Assembly: GCF_963662255.1 (NCBI RefSeq)
Contig: NC_085049.1
Coordinates: forward strand, 22,352,142 to 22,416,141
From: Cinclus cinclus
Taxonomy: Eukaryota > Chordata > Aves > Passeriformes > Cinclidae
DNA: 64,000 nt
Reading direction: 5' to 3'
Numbering within the stretch: position 1 is the stretch's first letter; every line of letters starts with the position of its first letter. Position numbers and translations under genes: made by a program. Below, one piece after another: positions 1 through 13,200 of this stretch. The notes beneath the pieces were generated by a model. That model made no database searches. It was not told where the DNA came from and saw only the letters and a program-made list of their open reading frames with translations.

Positions 1-106
1 CCTCTAATGCCTTGTTTTTATATGCCATCATTCTGCATTTTTCATCTATGTGCATTGGTAAAGCCCACACAGATAACACCAGCTTGATGGAACTGTCCTG
101 ATTTAC

Positions 107-120
107 AAAAAAAAAAAAAA
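107..120. repeat. A14 homopolymer
   Basis: An uninterrupted run of 14 A. It has no recognisable element body on either side, so it is treated as simple sequence and not as a retrotransposon tail. Confidence 0.9.
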
Positions 121-1370
121 TGTTAAGGAGTCTATGCAGTAAAGAGAGATCTGGTAGAGTTTCAAACTCAAAGAGTCTGTTCACTTCATGCAATAGAATG
201 GGTCTCTGCAAAATGAGAAAGCTCATTGGGGTTGGAGGCCCATTTTGGGATGGAAAAATGCTCTTTCAGAAAGGCAGAATTTTTATGTGTCTCTGCAATT
301 CTGACTGCATTGGAGACTGGAGTACAGTGCACCAATGCTAAAGCAAATAAGAATAACAGAAAAAACAGACCATAACAGAAGCAATTAATCATATTTGACC
401 TGAATATGTTTTGTATTACACAATGTTCTCCAGAGATAGTGTTTTAACTTTCAATACTGCATTTCTGTACCAGGTGCTGAAAATAAATGCACAGCATTTA
501 CAAGAACATAGGTACAGTAAAAAATATGCTATGACATCCCATGGCAATTGTGACAAGCTGAGAATCCTGGGAGGACACACTCCACCAACTCTGCAAAAAA
601 ATCAAGCACAGACAATTGACTTTTATCATTTGAGTCTCTGCAGAGCCTTCACAAAGTGACAGAGTATCTGAAAACAGAACCAAAAATGGGTACAGAGAAC
701 ACTTCTCATAGGAGTAACTTGTATGGAAAGGAAATCATAATAATATCAAAAATACTTAGTGAAATGGAGAAAATGAGTAGGCCCTGAAAGATTGACTTTA
801 ATCAATCAGTATTGATGTGGAGTATGTAGAAATTCCCCTCAGAATTCCTTGTTTGCTTTTACCCCCAATGTGCAAGCATGGATCTCAGGGACATGGACAA
901 GAGGTGACACAGGCTGCAGGTGTCAGGTCCTTGTGACAGGACTATGTTGTTTCAGTGGAGAAGAAAGAAACTTCTACTTCGTGTCAGCAGCTTCAGCCCT
1001 GAAATTAATTAATAAAGGGAACCCAACACCCTCTCCTTGTTATACAAAATGTGTGTAACAGCAAAGGCTCTGTTGTGTTTTCAAAGGAACTGAAACCCTA
1101 GATAAAGTTTCGTCTGTGTGCTGCTCACCCAGATCATACAACATGGGTTGGAAGACTGCAGCACATGGCAGGAAAAGAAGCAGATTTGGCTCAGAAATAC
1201 TGTCTGGTTAAGAGACTGAGCTTACTTCCACAGAATAATCAGGGGCTTGATTCAGCCCTCATGGTACTGTCAATGTCCCACCAGGTTTCATTTATATCCT
1301 CAACAAGTCAGGAAAATAAAACATTGTATGAGGGGGAAGTCAATTAAGAAGGAAGACATCATCTAATTAA
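121..1370. other. Unique non-coding sequence
   Basis: About 1.25 kb of AT-rich unique sequence. Open frames are short, up to 82 codons, and none shows a recognisable domain. No CR1, tRNA or CpG island is visible. Confidence 0.7.
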
Positions 1371-1410
1371 AAACAAACAAACAAACAAACAAACAAACAA
1401 ACAAACAAAA
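1371..1410. repeat. (CAAA)10 microsatellite
   Basis: Ten consecutive AAAC units without interruption, 40 bp. Tetranucleotide AAAC arrays are common vertebrate simple repeats and are often length-polymorphic. The flanks do not identify a parent retroelement. Confidence 0.95.
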
Positions 1411-1915
1411 GCCACTGCTCTTCACTGAAAAAAAGGCTCTCAGAGACTTAACACAAGCCCTTTCCAAGACTGTTCCTCTCTGTGAGCTTCACCTTGAAGA
1501 GGAGCAGTCATACAAGAGGGAGATGGATATCATTCACTGTGAATTCAAATGTAAAGATCCAACTTATTAGAAAAATACAAACTTGGAAAGGACATACTTT
1601 TTTTTTTTCCCTTCAATTCCCAAATTTTGCCAAAACCAAACAGGACCCAAGTGGAAGGAAAGCTCTCCCGTGACAATTCACATCTTTTTGCTGCCTTTGT
1701 AAGAGTCTTATTTGAGGGCACCTGTCTGGGCCAGAGTAATTCACACTGAGGGCAGGAGGGTGAATTATCCAAATTCCTTTACAATCTGGCTGACCAGAAT
1801 GGGAGGTGTGTGAAGTTCTGCAGGTCTGTCCTGATGGATCTGCTTGGGAGAGTGACAAACCTGCAGCCAGGAATTTCTGTGTATGATAAATAATGAAATT
1901 TGCTTTTTATTGCAG

Positions 1916-2038
1916 CAGAATAAAAACCTGGGTGCAGAGGAGAAAGATCTCTTTTCCAAGTGTAATGCCATAGCTGCAAACAAGGCTCTAACATCCTTCC
2001 ACACCGAAGGAGACATCAGGGTTAAAGATGACACTGAT
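1916..2038 (+). other. Candidate internal exon, 123 nt, phase 0-0
   Basis: What is seen: a pyrimidine-rich acceptor ending TTTTTATTGCAG at 1904-1915, then 123 nt open in one frame, then a GTGAGC donor at 2039. The exon would encode exactly 41 residues with both boundaries in phase 0. The peptide starts QNKNLGAEEKDLF and ends GDIRVKDDTD. It is hydrophilic and mixed-charge, with no low-complexity bias. The same frame stays open from about 1883 to 2134, so the frame alone does not prove an exon, and a 105-codon frame also runs antisense over 1765-2082. I do not recognise the protein and see no partner exon that clearly joins it. It may be a coding exon of a long gene spanning the window, a lncRNA exon, or a chance pseudo-exon. 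A homology search with the 41-residue peptide and RNA-seq junction reads would decide. Confidence 0.28.
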
Positions 2039-2474
2039 GTGAGCAGTTGCCATGCCAAATTCCTGGAGACTCTGTTTGCCACCTCATTCTGGTTTGGTTT
2101 GTATTCCTGCCCTTCTTGGTGTCATCTGAATTGACCACCAATGAGAGCAGATGTGGAATTAGGCAAATAAAAGAGAAAAAGTTTCCCTCTTCATTTGCCC
2201 AATGTATTTTGCATCCCAACACAAATGATTTTATTTGGTTAAAGAATTATCTAATGCAGAAACTTGGTGCTGTAATTTTCCAAGTTGATTATGGTTGGCC
2301 ATGGATGTGCCCTGCAAGCATCCCAGGTTCATGTGTAACAACAGGATTGACTTCATGCTTTACGAAACACGAAGATCAGTTCTACTATATTTATTATTAT
2401 ATTTTGAGAAAAGGCTGGGTTTTTTCTATGAATCATTTGTTAAAAAGCTATCCAAACAATTTTCCTGTTGCTTC
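2039..2474. other. Unique non-coding sequence
   Basis: AT-rich unique sequence. The 145-codon frame over 2047-2484 starts at TTG and runs into the simple repeat, so it is not credited. Confidence 0.6.
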
Positions 2475-2527
2475 TTTTAATTAATTAATTTAATTAATTA
2501 ATAATTAAAATTTAATTTTAATTATTA
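2475..2527. repeat. AT-only TTAATTAA repeat with stacked TAATTA cores
   Basis: Fifty-three bases containing only A and T, built from TTAA and TAATTA units, with strong self-complementarity. TAATTA is the palindromic core bound by many homeodomain proteins, so the tract could act as a binding cluster. It could equally be a simple repeat with no function. Confidence 0.75.
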
Positions 2528-5500
2528 CCTCCTAAACAATTAAAATATTACCCAAAGCCAGAAAAACATAATCTCTTACTTTCTCCCAAAACAAAGTGGT
2601 GTGTTCTGGTCCTTCAAGATCATCAAGCTGTTTTTGCCACACTTCTTTTGGAAAATACCACAAGTACCACCATGACTCAGCTAACAAATAATCCACGGAA
2701 AAAACCAAACAACACCTTCTCTCTCTGAGGTCTGACACTCCTTGGAATAGGATCTGTAAGGGAAACTAGTTATCTTCATGCCAAGTTATACATTTATAGC
2801 ATTGGTGTTAAAAATAATTTATAGTATTTATGCCAGGGAGACATGAATTGGTGAGACACTGATAATGGATATAGCCATGGTGAATTTCAGATTATTTCAG
2901 TGACCAGTAACTGAAGGAAATATTAAATAGTCCATTTTAGAGAATAACGTTTAGCCCAGTGCAATGTTATTGAACAAATTTATCACAAAGGAAAACTCCT
3001 ATGTTAATCTCAGTTCATGTGCAGAGCTGGGAGACATGGAAGCTGATGTTAGTACAAGAATCTAGTTCCTGAAATCTTTATTTTTTGGTGGCTGAGATCA
3101 ACTAATTTGGCAAATATACCCTGGTAATGCAAATTGAATAAGTATACATTGAAAAATTAAATACAGAAATACAGACAACAGTCAAAAGACTATTTAAATA
3201 TATTTCCTAATGCCCTTTCAAATATGATTCATGAAAGAAAAACAAATAAACACAGCACACACATTGAATCAATAAAAGTAGCTACGGCATTTCAGTTTTT
3301 TTTATTTCCTAAATCACTGGTGAGAACATGACAAACCTTCTTTGATTCATTTGAGACCATCATTCATGGGAAGACTCAAAACAACAAATCATTCCCATAG
3401 GGAAACACCCTGGTAATATTTCTACAGAATTTTAATTTTGTTTTCTGTCTTCATGCAAGACAAATCAAAGTAGAATTTGTTGCTAATATGGTGACAGAAG
3501 TTTTTCAATGACTGCTACCCTTTAATTAAATTTTTACTTCATTTGTTGGTAGTAGATATTACCCTAACATATAACTAGTCCTAATTTTGTTTAAAGAAAC
3601 TCTAATTGCAACACCACATTGAGTAGTATTGCAGCTGACACAAACTAAGTGCTCTACCAACACTAGCTCTTAAACAGTCTGATTAAAAATATGTTGCCTC
3701 CAAGGAAATTTTGGACAGTATATTTTTGGACAGTATTTGGCAACAGATAAGCTGGATGGGGAAGATCATATAAATGATGGGCACTGAAAATCAGGATATT
3801 GGAAACAGTTCCATTTTCAAGAGCCTGGACTGAACCATATTTTTTTTAAGGCTATGTAGTTAGAGGTTTTCCTATCTGCTAGATTAAAAGAACTTAAAAA
3901 AAAAAAAAGCCAAAAAAACCACAAACAAACTGAAAGCCTAAAATAATCCTAAATTCTTCCTTCAGTTCAGAACTAGAGAGTTTTCTTCACTCATCACTTA
4001 AGATACAAAAATAAAAAACATAATATTCAAAGGATATATAAAGGCAGGTGCTGTATACCAAACATCCAGACATACAATAGCCCAGGCTGGACACAAACCA
4101 TGAGCCTGAGCTTCAACTAGGAGGCTGATTTCCCAGCTTTGGCCATAACTCAGACTGCACAGTGAGAATGATTTGTTTGTGGGATTTGGTTACCCCTTCC
4201 TTTGTGTTCCTGCTTTGGAGCTCCCACAGTTCCAGATGGAAAAGGAGCCCCAGTGCAGAGAGAGAGCTGGTCTGAAATGGTGCAGCAAAAATAACTGTGT
4301 TCTTATTTGGCTGGGGCAACAGGAGAAAGGCCAAAGTATACATTTCTAGTGGTGTTTGAATTAATATCTCCAAGAAAATCCCCAGTGGGGATGCTAGTAG
4401 GGGAAGCCAACACCAGAATTCAAAGGGTAGAAAGGGGTAAACCAATGAATGGAACTTTTTCCCATTTCCTGAAATATGTAAAGCTGAGGGAGAGGAAAAG
4501 AACATAGCAGGAACCCAGCTAAGAGCAGAGAAATGAGGATATGGATGGTTTGATCTGGGGCTGTTCTCTGCAGTGTCACAGGCAAGAACAACACATGGAG
4601 AAGCAGGCAGCAGGCATGGATGGCAACATCCCCTTTCCCATTGAGAACAGCTCAACGGCCCCACAGCTCTGAGAGACACCCCTGTAAACAGCAATCCACC
4701 CTCTCAAAAAAAGGTAATGTTTCACCAGCCTAGACAAAAAGTACCTATTTCCTTGCTCACCTGTCACTGTGCAGCTTTAAAATAAAAAGCCAACACGGAG
4801 ACCCACAAAGCAGAAGTGCATATTGTGCACACATGTCAGGGAGAGGTGGCAGGGCTGCCAGATGTTTGGGTCCAGATCAGTAACCAGACACCACACAGGC
4901 CTGAATAATAGGTAAAGAACCTTTCCCCCCCCAACAATGACATTTGCTTCCTTGGGAGAAGACAAATCAGCTCAGCTTCAGTGAAAGTGATTCATCACTT
5001 TATAATGACAAACCAGAAACCTCAGGAGGAGCTCGCTAGCCTCCCTGTTCTTTGTTTTACAAGGGGTGAAAAAAAAAAGTAGCATCAATTAATTATTAAT
5101 TACAAAGATCTTTTTGCATGAAGGATGGTAAACTATTGTGTTTAGCTAACAATAGTTAATTTGTTTCTGAGCAAGACTTCTGAAATATTTCAGTATTTTT
5201 CTTCATGTTCTATACAAAAATTTGAGAGATTAATTGTCCAGATGTTTCCTTGGGTTTTGTTCTCTCTTTCTCACATAATAAAAATCTTTCAGCACACTTT
5301 TTTTTCCCAATAAACCCACAGTCCATCTGTTATACTTTGCTGGAGACATAAAACAGCACTACATGTGTGTTAGAATCATTCTAAAGAGTAAATCTTCGCC
5401 ATTTTCTTTTACAAATAAGGTGAAAGATTCCATTTTTATTTGTTTGGTAATGTCTTGATATGTTGCCCTTTGCCCTGAAACAAAGCTCTGTTCACTAATA

Positions 5501-7703
5501 CCTTCACCTTTGCTTCTAATGTCATGGGGTAAAATATTCAAATTCCGAGTCAGACCATCAAGTATTCCTGCCTCACAGCAGAAAAACTCTGAAAAAATAC
5601 AGCAGAGCAAGTCTTTAAGAGCTCTCTCCAGTTTAAATACAGCACAACTACTTTAGAACAGTTTAGAATGAATCAGTCTCAGGCTGTCATGAGTGAAGTG
5701 AATAATGGTAGTGTGCATTTTTATTTCTGTATGTATTACAAGAAGCATTTGTTCTGTAAACTGAGCAAGTGAAAACACAGATTATAGTGTAGGAAGTGTC
5801 AAAACCTACTTCCCAGATTGCTGCTGCAAAATGAAAATCCTGAAGCAGAACTGATAAGAAATGTTTTTTGCTGTAGCCATGCAAAATTGGCAGTTTTCAA
5901 ACCTGGTCTCCTAACATACTTTTACGAAGCAAAATTTGAAAGCCACTGTAGACTATGATTTTTTAGTTTAGTTGATGCTACAAATAATAATAAAAAAAAG
6001 TGACACAAATATTTTTAATCTAGTTCTTCAAAAATCCCACACTAAAAAAACTCAGCAGGAGCGTATCAAATAAAATAGTAGGTTAAGACCATGTCAAGAA
6101 GACCCACATCAGCAGACATGTTATAGTCACAACTTGTACAGATTTGAAGGAAAACTTTATGCAAAAACAGCATTCTGACAAGGCAGAAGAGACTCAAAGT
6201 GGGGTGTAGTATTTGTTGGAAGATTTCAGTCTCTTGAAGGTTTCTTAAGCGTCAAACAAGTTTTGTACAGGACTACATCCAAACTGGTGCAAGACAACTC
6301 ATGGATCTTTCTCAAAGGACATTTCAGGTTGCCCTCAAATCTTGCAGAACACATAAAAGATTTCTAGCTACTTAATTGTTCTTCTTTTATGCCCTTTAAA
6401 ACTCATGAACCTGGACTTTTCCTTCACATGAGACATGCCAGCTTTCCCCATCCAAGAGGAATATGGTACTTCCCCTAAAATAAGGAACCTAAGAAATACC
6501 AGACATCTGCATCAATTGGTAAAAGACCCCACAGGATAATTTAAAAGTTTACATAATCACTATTTTACTTATGCCAGAAGAGCATAGAAACACAGCTAAC
6601 ATTAAAAAAACACTTCAAGGAGTAGGCAATGAATAATCTGTTTACATTTTTATCATAGTTAAATGTCCAAGAGATTACTTTCATTAGTTTATACCTTAAT
6701 TTTTGAAACAACGTCTCCTTCAAAAATATTCATCCCAGCATCAGCTGCATCCTCTGAGTACACAGAGGTACTCTTCTCACCAAGTTATAAAACTGAGATA
6801 TTTTTTTTCACATTTCAAGATAAACAAATAGTGACACTGTAGTCATTTAGCAGCATCTTTATTTTTCATTATTTCCACTGCTCTGACCTAACACCAGCTG
6901 GTTTCAGTCTCTATCTCAACACAGTGACAAAAATGTGCTTCCAGGCAATAAGGAAGACCTGAATTTTTTTAAGTATATCCAGAATTTATCTCATGAACCC
7001 CAGTTACAATAGCATTTTAACAACCACTTCTAAGAAGTTACTCTTTTAAGTAAGGAGTTAGTCAGTTCAGTCAAGCAGAACACTCAAATCCACAGCCATT
7101 ATTGTCAAAGATGGAACAGTGAGGCATTACAACAGCTCCTTGGTTTTCTAGCTGTCACCTGGAGAAACCTGGAGTCTTCAGACTATTTATAAGAGGCTAG
7201 GAAATAAATGAGAGCAAATCCATCTATGCTGTGCACATTTGTGACATTTCTGAAGATGTTTGCATACTCACTGAAGAATGTTTAAAGTAAAAGCATGTTG
7301 AAAACCCTACTCCTGACATTGTTTTCTGGGAATCTGTTGGTAACCAGCTTGTTTTCCTGGAAAGGCATGGGAGGAAATTAAGGAACAAGGTAGGAGAGGA
7401 GAGAAGAAAACCTTTCCTCCTCTTTGCAAGAGACCAAAATTCCTGTGTAGCTCATGTGGGTTCTCCTTCTCTTAGAGAACTGTCTTTGGACTTATCATGG
7501 CCTGTTTCAAAAGGCAAAGTCAGCCCAGGGTATCCACTCCAGACAACACCCCAAAGCAAACACTACAACTTGATAACGGGATGCCAGGCTGGCCATGACC
7601 ATTTTGTGGCACTCAGCACTTTTAATCAACACACCCAGCTCTCAATTTCCTCAAGGCTGAGTACTATTGCACATTCAGACAAACAAACAGGAACAACAAA
7701 CAG
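2528..7703. other. Unique AT-rich non-coding sequence, about 5.2 kb
   Basis: No gene or recognisable mobile element is seen. A13 lies at 3896-3908. A short near-tandem duplication of TTTTGGACAGTAT occurs at about 3708-3736 with a period near 16 bp. The stretch 4100-4960 is somewhat richer in GC and carries a 193-codon minus-strand frame (4113-4694) with no domain, judged a chance frame. C8 lies near 4925. Confidence 0.65.
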
Positions 7704-7736
7704 TTGTTGGTCTGAACAAACAGTTCAGACCAACAA
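7704..7736. repeat. Perfect inverted repeat, 14-bp arms, 5-nt loop
   Basis: The left arm TTGTTGGTCTGAAC (7704-7717) and right arm GTTCAGACCAACAA (7723-7736) are exact reverse complements around the loop AAACA. The element AACAAACAGTT occurs directly before and inside the structure, as expected if it arose by template switching. No T-run or gene border gives it a terminator role. Confidence 0.9.
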
Positions 7737-10104
7737 ACAAGGAAAATAAAAACCCCAACTAACCCAAAAACACGGCCCAAAGGTTTCAGTGAGTGATGCA
7801 ATTTTCTTTTAAGTGACAAAGCTATCATTCACATCCCCTCTGAGTGCAATCTACTTATTATGCCAGCCAGCATGTGCTGAAATCATGAGGAAAGAAGGAA
7901 GAAAGGAAAGTACTTCTCTGATAAATGCATTCAAAATGACAAAGTCACCTCTTAAAATCCTACAGCTGCCAGAGTTCCTAGGCAGACACAGAAATCTTAA
8001 TTTTAAGTTTTCTGACACAAGTTCAGTGTTTTTACACTAGTGGAGAAATAACACTATACAAATACTCACCAAAAACCCAGATGAAGGCTTCACATTGCCA
8101 CCTGTGTAACCTTACACTGGCTTTGGCATCTCTGAAGGGATGCTGTAATATAATCTTTTTAATAACACTTAATAAATATTTAGGGCCATCCATTATAAGC
8201 TGTGGGTACCACATGCATAGCTGGGTGGGGTCATTCTTTACAGGCACTCACCATCTGGTATCCCTGAGGAAAGTGATCTCCTGAGCCTGGCTTCACTGCT
8301 GTGGTGTTAAATTACTTCCCTTCCTCTGCCCCCATTCACTTACACCAGGAGTCAAGTAGATTTACCTGTCTGTGTCCCCTGCAGGACCATGTTCTGCATC
8401 TGCTTTAATCCCCAGCATTTAACAGACTGTTACATTATTCTACTGCATTTAATTAGCAGAATGTGGGCAGAGGATGGAACAATATCCACGGGTTAGTGCT
8501 CAAAGGGTCGAACCAGAGCAATGAATCCCATGCCCTTCTCTCAGCTGCCACTGCTGTAAGGGGGCTGCAAAACCTTTACCTGATAAAGACTGCTGGGTCA
8601 GTGAGAATCATTAGAGTTCAGTCACCACTGCATTCTCCTTTCCTTTTGTGTGTCAGAGCATCCAATTTCACAGGCACAACAAGGTGCTGCATTAGGTCTC
8701 AGATCCTTGGGAGTGAGCAGAGGAGCAAGCAAGTGACCTCTCTGTGTACAACCTGTTTGTAGAGCAGGTCACCTGCTCCCCTAAGTGGAGCTACATCACC
8801 ACATGGAAACTGCCAGGCTCAGGGACAGTGGCCCTAGGAAAGGCACAACTCCTTCCCACTGTAACAATATTTTATGTTTAGGGTTTTCTGTCAGCCAAGA
8901 GACACAAGCAAGTGGGTGATCTCAATGCACAGTCCTTTCTTGGGGTCCATAGGTCTGTGTTGACTTGTGTCTGTCTCCTATCAAACAGATTCTGTAACAG
9001 CCACATCTTCCTTTTGGTCCAGTAGTGGCTTTATCTTCAAGGTCTCTTTTCCCTTTCAGCTTTGAAACTTATCAGAGGTTTAAAGTTTTGAGGAAAAAAT
9101 AGTAACAGACAAAAGACTGTGATCTCACCTAAGACTTACTGCCCTAGGAAGGCATGCTAAAAGAGAATCATTTTAATAGTAGCCCTGGATATATTAACCT
9201 GGGTCTGTGTGCTTTTTTTCTCCCTATGTTTTTTTATGCTAGTTTTCATAAATGATGTTACAGAAAATATTCAATTTTAAAATGTACACAAATAAGATAA
9301 TTTCCTTGATAGCATGATTCTTAATGGTTTTATTAAAAAAATAGAAAGCAAAAGAAAATATATCAGACTATAGTCTCTTCTAAATTATGAGAAAAAGCTT
9401 GAACCTTAAACATAAAAATGTTCAGATATCAAGGCATCTCAATTCCCTATTTTAATAAGAACAAAACTAGCAAAATAATATCTAACATCTATTACATTGC
9501 TGTGCCCATTTTTTTCCTAAGTCATACCATGTTCCCTCTTAGGTCCTGAATTTTTTACCACTTAAGCAGTGTATAATTTTATCACCCTGAGAAGTCCCAA
9601 TGAAATCCCTGAAGCAAATCTATGGATGTGGTTGTGTGCCTGCAAGATGAGGCTTGGATAATGAGCATTTTATGGCAGCAACTTTGTACTGTTTATTTAG
9701 ACTGCTCAGCCACCAACATACTTCTGGTCACTGCAAGATGTTCATCTGAACATTTATTAAAAGATACCCAGAACCAGCATCTGGATTACCAGGAAATTTA
9801 ATTTAAAGTATAAACACAAGACATTTAGAACACCAGTCACAATGCTCATGCGGCAGAACCCTTCCTCTGGTGCCTTGTTAGCATGGCTGATCATTTCTGG
9901 GCTGAGATAACCTGATTTCTTTGAGCAATATCAGTCACTAAACAACGCCAGCAAAAAATGATTAGTGTGTATCAGTAGAAGGTTATTCCGCGCATACAAA
10001 CTCCTTGTGAACAATTCAATGTACTTTCTATGTGTCACTGGTGCATCATCATTCTTGTGGGGTTTAAGTTCAGAAGAAAAGAAGTTTTCATACCAGTGCA
10101 GGTT
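7737..10104. other. Unique non-coding sequence
   Basis: No supported gene. Frames up to 99 codons are present without recognisable domains. No repeat family was recognised in this stretch. Confidence 0.6.
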
Positions 10105-10262
10105 TCACAGAACCATAAAATGGCCTGGGTTAGAAGGGACCTCAAAGATTACCTAATCCAATCCCCTCCGATGGGCAGGGACACCTTCCACTATCCCAGG
10201 TTGCTCCAAAGCCCCATCCAACATGAGCTTGGACACTTCCAGGGATGGGGCAGCCCTTGCCT
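10105..10262 (-). mobile_element. CR1 LINE 3' tail, 5'-truncated
   Basis: Read on the minus strand, this is the 3' untranslated tail of a CR1 retrotransposon. It has the characteristic block containing GGGCAGCC, the segment with CCCTGCCCATCGGAGGGG, then AGGTCCCTTCTAACCCAGGCC. It ends with two degenerate copies of the CR1 terminal octamer ATTCTRTG (10106-10120 on plus). Only about 158 bp remain, so it is a dead fragment with no coding capacity. The plus-strand open frames across it are artefacts of the repeat. Extreme 5' truncation and absence of a poly(A) tail are normal for CR1. Confidence 0.93.
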
Positions 10263-13200
10263 AGTGTGCAGGCTTACATAATTTATAGTGAATTCAAAAC
10301 AAAGGATAGCAATCAGAGAGTTTTTCTTACAGATAAAATACTTTCAGAGGAAAACTTCTTGTGGTCATAAATAGAAGCTACAAGAAGCTATGAGATACCA
10401 CAGAAAGGCTGCCTGTTGAATTAAATCACTCGACCGTCACTGAATTCCATGGGACAAGACATCACATTAAAAACACATAATGCAACTTTGCTTTGTATTT
10501 TACAGAAGAAGCAACACAATTGAGGGGAGCAAAAAGAAAGGAAATGTATGCTGCTCTGTGCAATATAATCATGCAGGCACACAGATGAGATAACAAAGTA
10601 CACAATGAACAGAAGAAACACAGCAAAGCTGACTTGAAACTGAGATCTCTAAATGTCTGTCCCAGTATAAAAGGACTTTGGAGCACTTAAATTTGTGGTG
10701 GTCAAAGTGCTACAACACAAAGCATCAGAAATGCTGGAAGCTACCTGACAAAGGATCCCTTTTGCTGCAGCAGCAGAAGAGACAGTGGGAATCTTTGCCA
10801 CTGAAATTCCACCATGTGGATGCAGGCAAAGTCTCCCACTGGAAATGAAGACAGGGTACACATGGGAAACAGAGAGGCCGCTGATGAGGGGAAAAAAGTG
10901 CTGAGCCACTGCTGTTTTAGCTGGAGCTCTGACAGCAGAATTGTCCCTGGGAAGTTTGGCTGCTGTTTTTGCTATCTTTATTCTGAGCCAACAGGAACTG
11001 AGTATATTGTATATTCAGGGTAAGAGCTACGTGATCCATGAGGGTGAGTGATGCTCCACAGACACTGTGCTGATTCCTCTTTTCACAGGAGTGAAAAGGG
11101 CAGTGAGAGAAGGGCTGTAGCAGCGTCCACAGATATTAATTGCCTTCCCCCATCCTCTGCTGGTAGCACACAATGCGATCACTCAATTTTTACTCAATTT
11201 CAGCAGTTTTGCTGGGCCCATACACAGAACACAATGATGAGGAAAACTGCCACGGATGCTGTGACTGCAGACAGGAGTTTTACTCAGGTCCCTTTAACAT
11301 TCTGTGCTTTGTTGATAAAATTAGACAGGAGAAAATAATTGACAAGAAAGGAGTGCCATGCATGGCAGAAACTAAAGAACAGTTATTGCAATTACCATGG
11401 GCCTTCTCCATGCTACAATGGAGTGTTCAGAAAATCTCCTACACATTCCTTATTGCAGCAGGCTTCTTGCATAACTGAACTCAAAGGGGATTTCCATCTT
11501 GCTTTGACCAAGATTTTTAGTTTTTATTTTGTCCAGGTTAATGTGGGTCTTATGGATAAAAGAAAGCACAAGAGAAAACAAGCACTGCCTTAAAGAATCC
11601 AGTAGAAAGCACAAATATATATTAATACATATGCCCAGTAATAGTACAGATGTTTACAGCATTCATGCCCATGTTCTGATGCCTCTAATGAGAGAGGAAG
11701 GCCAGGAATGCATTCAATGCACATGACACAGGTTTGATGTAATGCACAGTGTAACCAATTTTTCCATTCTCTAGTATCAGCAAAAGAGGGAAGAATTCCA
11801 CACAGCACCTCCTTCCTTCTCCTCTGTCTTGCCTGATCTGAAAGCAATCTCCTTTCCAGTCCATTTTTTCCATGTCTAGAAAAGGTGACAAAATTGAACC
11901 ATGAAGATGAAAGATTACTCCCTGTCACGCTGAAGCTCAAAAATTTGACTTTAAAACATCAGGAATGGGTTATAAGGAGTAGAGAATCCAAGGATTTTAA
12001 GTAATCAAACCAATACCTACTTAAATATATTGAAAGAACCACCCAAAACAAATCAAGGATTAAACCAAACTGTGAGAACCCAAAGGGTTTTCAGCACAAG
12101 CTTTTAAGCGTTTTGAAACACCTGAAAGAAAAATAACTTTAACACGTGTCTCCTTTGCAATATTCCCTCCCTTCTGGATTGGTATAAATCAGGAGGAGGG
12201 GACTAATTTGGACTGGATTTGATTAATATCACCCTCAGCTTACTGCCTGCTACTGCTTCCTACCAGCTGCTCATAAAATGGAGCTGCATTATCAGGGTGT
12301 TTCCTAAAGCCTTACCATTGACTTATAGAAATACACTAATAAGTGAGATGGGATTAAAAAAAACCAAACAGGTTTTAAACAGAGAGGAGAAAGCTTGGTG
12401 AGAGGAGTTATTAAAGCATGGATTGAAGAGATAACTAAATAAAAAATAACTTCTGATGTAATTTGCACACAACTGCTTCATCCTTTTATCTATTGCATAA
12501 ATGGATTTTACAAAAATAAACTCCCAACCAAAGTCATAGGAAATCAACCAGCACATCCTAGTTTTCAGCCTCTCTCACACTATTCTTTTATTATGAGGGG
12601 AGTATGGATTTGATGGGCAAAGATAGAGGGATGGGAAGGAACAAAGTTCAGTTTTACTCTTTTTTTTGCTGAATTCAGCTATCTGTTAGCTACACAATTT
12701 AATAAAACTACACTGTTTAAAATGCACATTAATATTGTAGTGCAATAGATCTATTCTAATTTAAAAGAAAAACAACCTTGTAAGCCTGACAGTAAACTCC
12801 AGCGTAGAGTTTCAAAACAAATGGGGACTTACCTAATTATGTAAAGGAAGTATTTATATAAAAACACATAAATTAAAAATAGACATTCAGGTAAAAAGAA
12901 ATTTTATTTACATCATATAAGTTCAATATCCACCAGAAAGCACAGATATGATGTAAATAAGCAGCAGCTATTAGGATATATTGTAAGTGCAGGTGGAATG
13001 CAGGACACTGTATTATTTCCTGATGTTTTAAAATAGGTTTATTTAAAACAATCTGTTGTTTAATAAATATTTTCCTCTGTAGAAATATATCAGCATTCTG
13101 AGTTGTTGACTGCTCTTTTCAGTTGAGGAAGGAGCTGAGCCAAGGAAAATCACAGCATTCCCTATTTATGTGTCCACATAAAGAAAATGTCTCTTAATTC

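Noticed and set aside
4113..4694. 193-codon open frame, minus strand
   Set aside because: No domain and no conserved motif. It lies in a slightly GC-richer patch where longer chance frames are expected.
4836..4850. AGAGGTGGCAGGG as a third CTCF site
   Set aside because: The left half of the consensus does not match; the core alone is too common.
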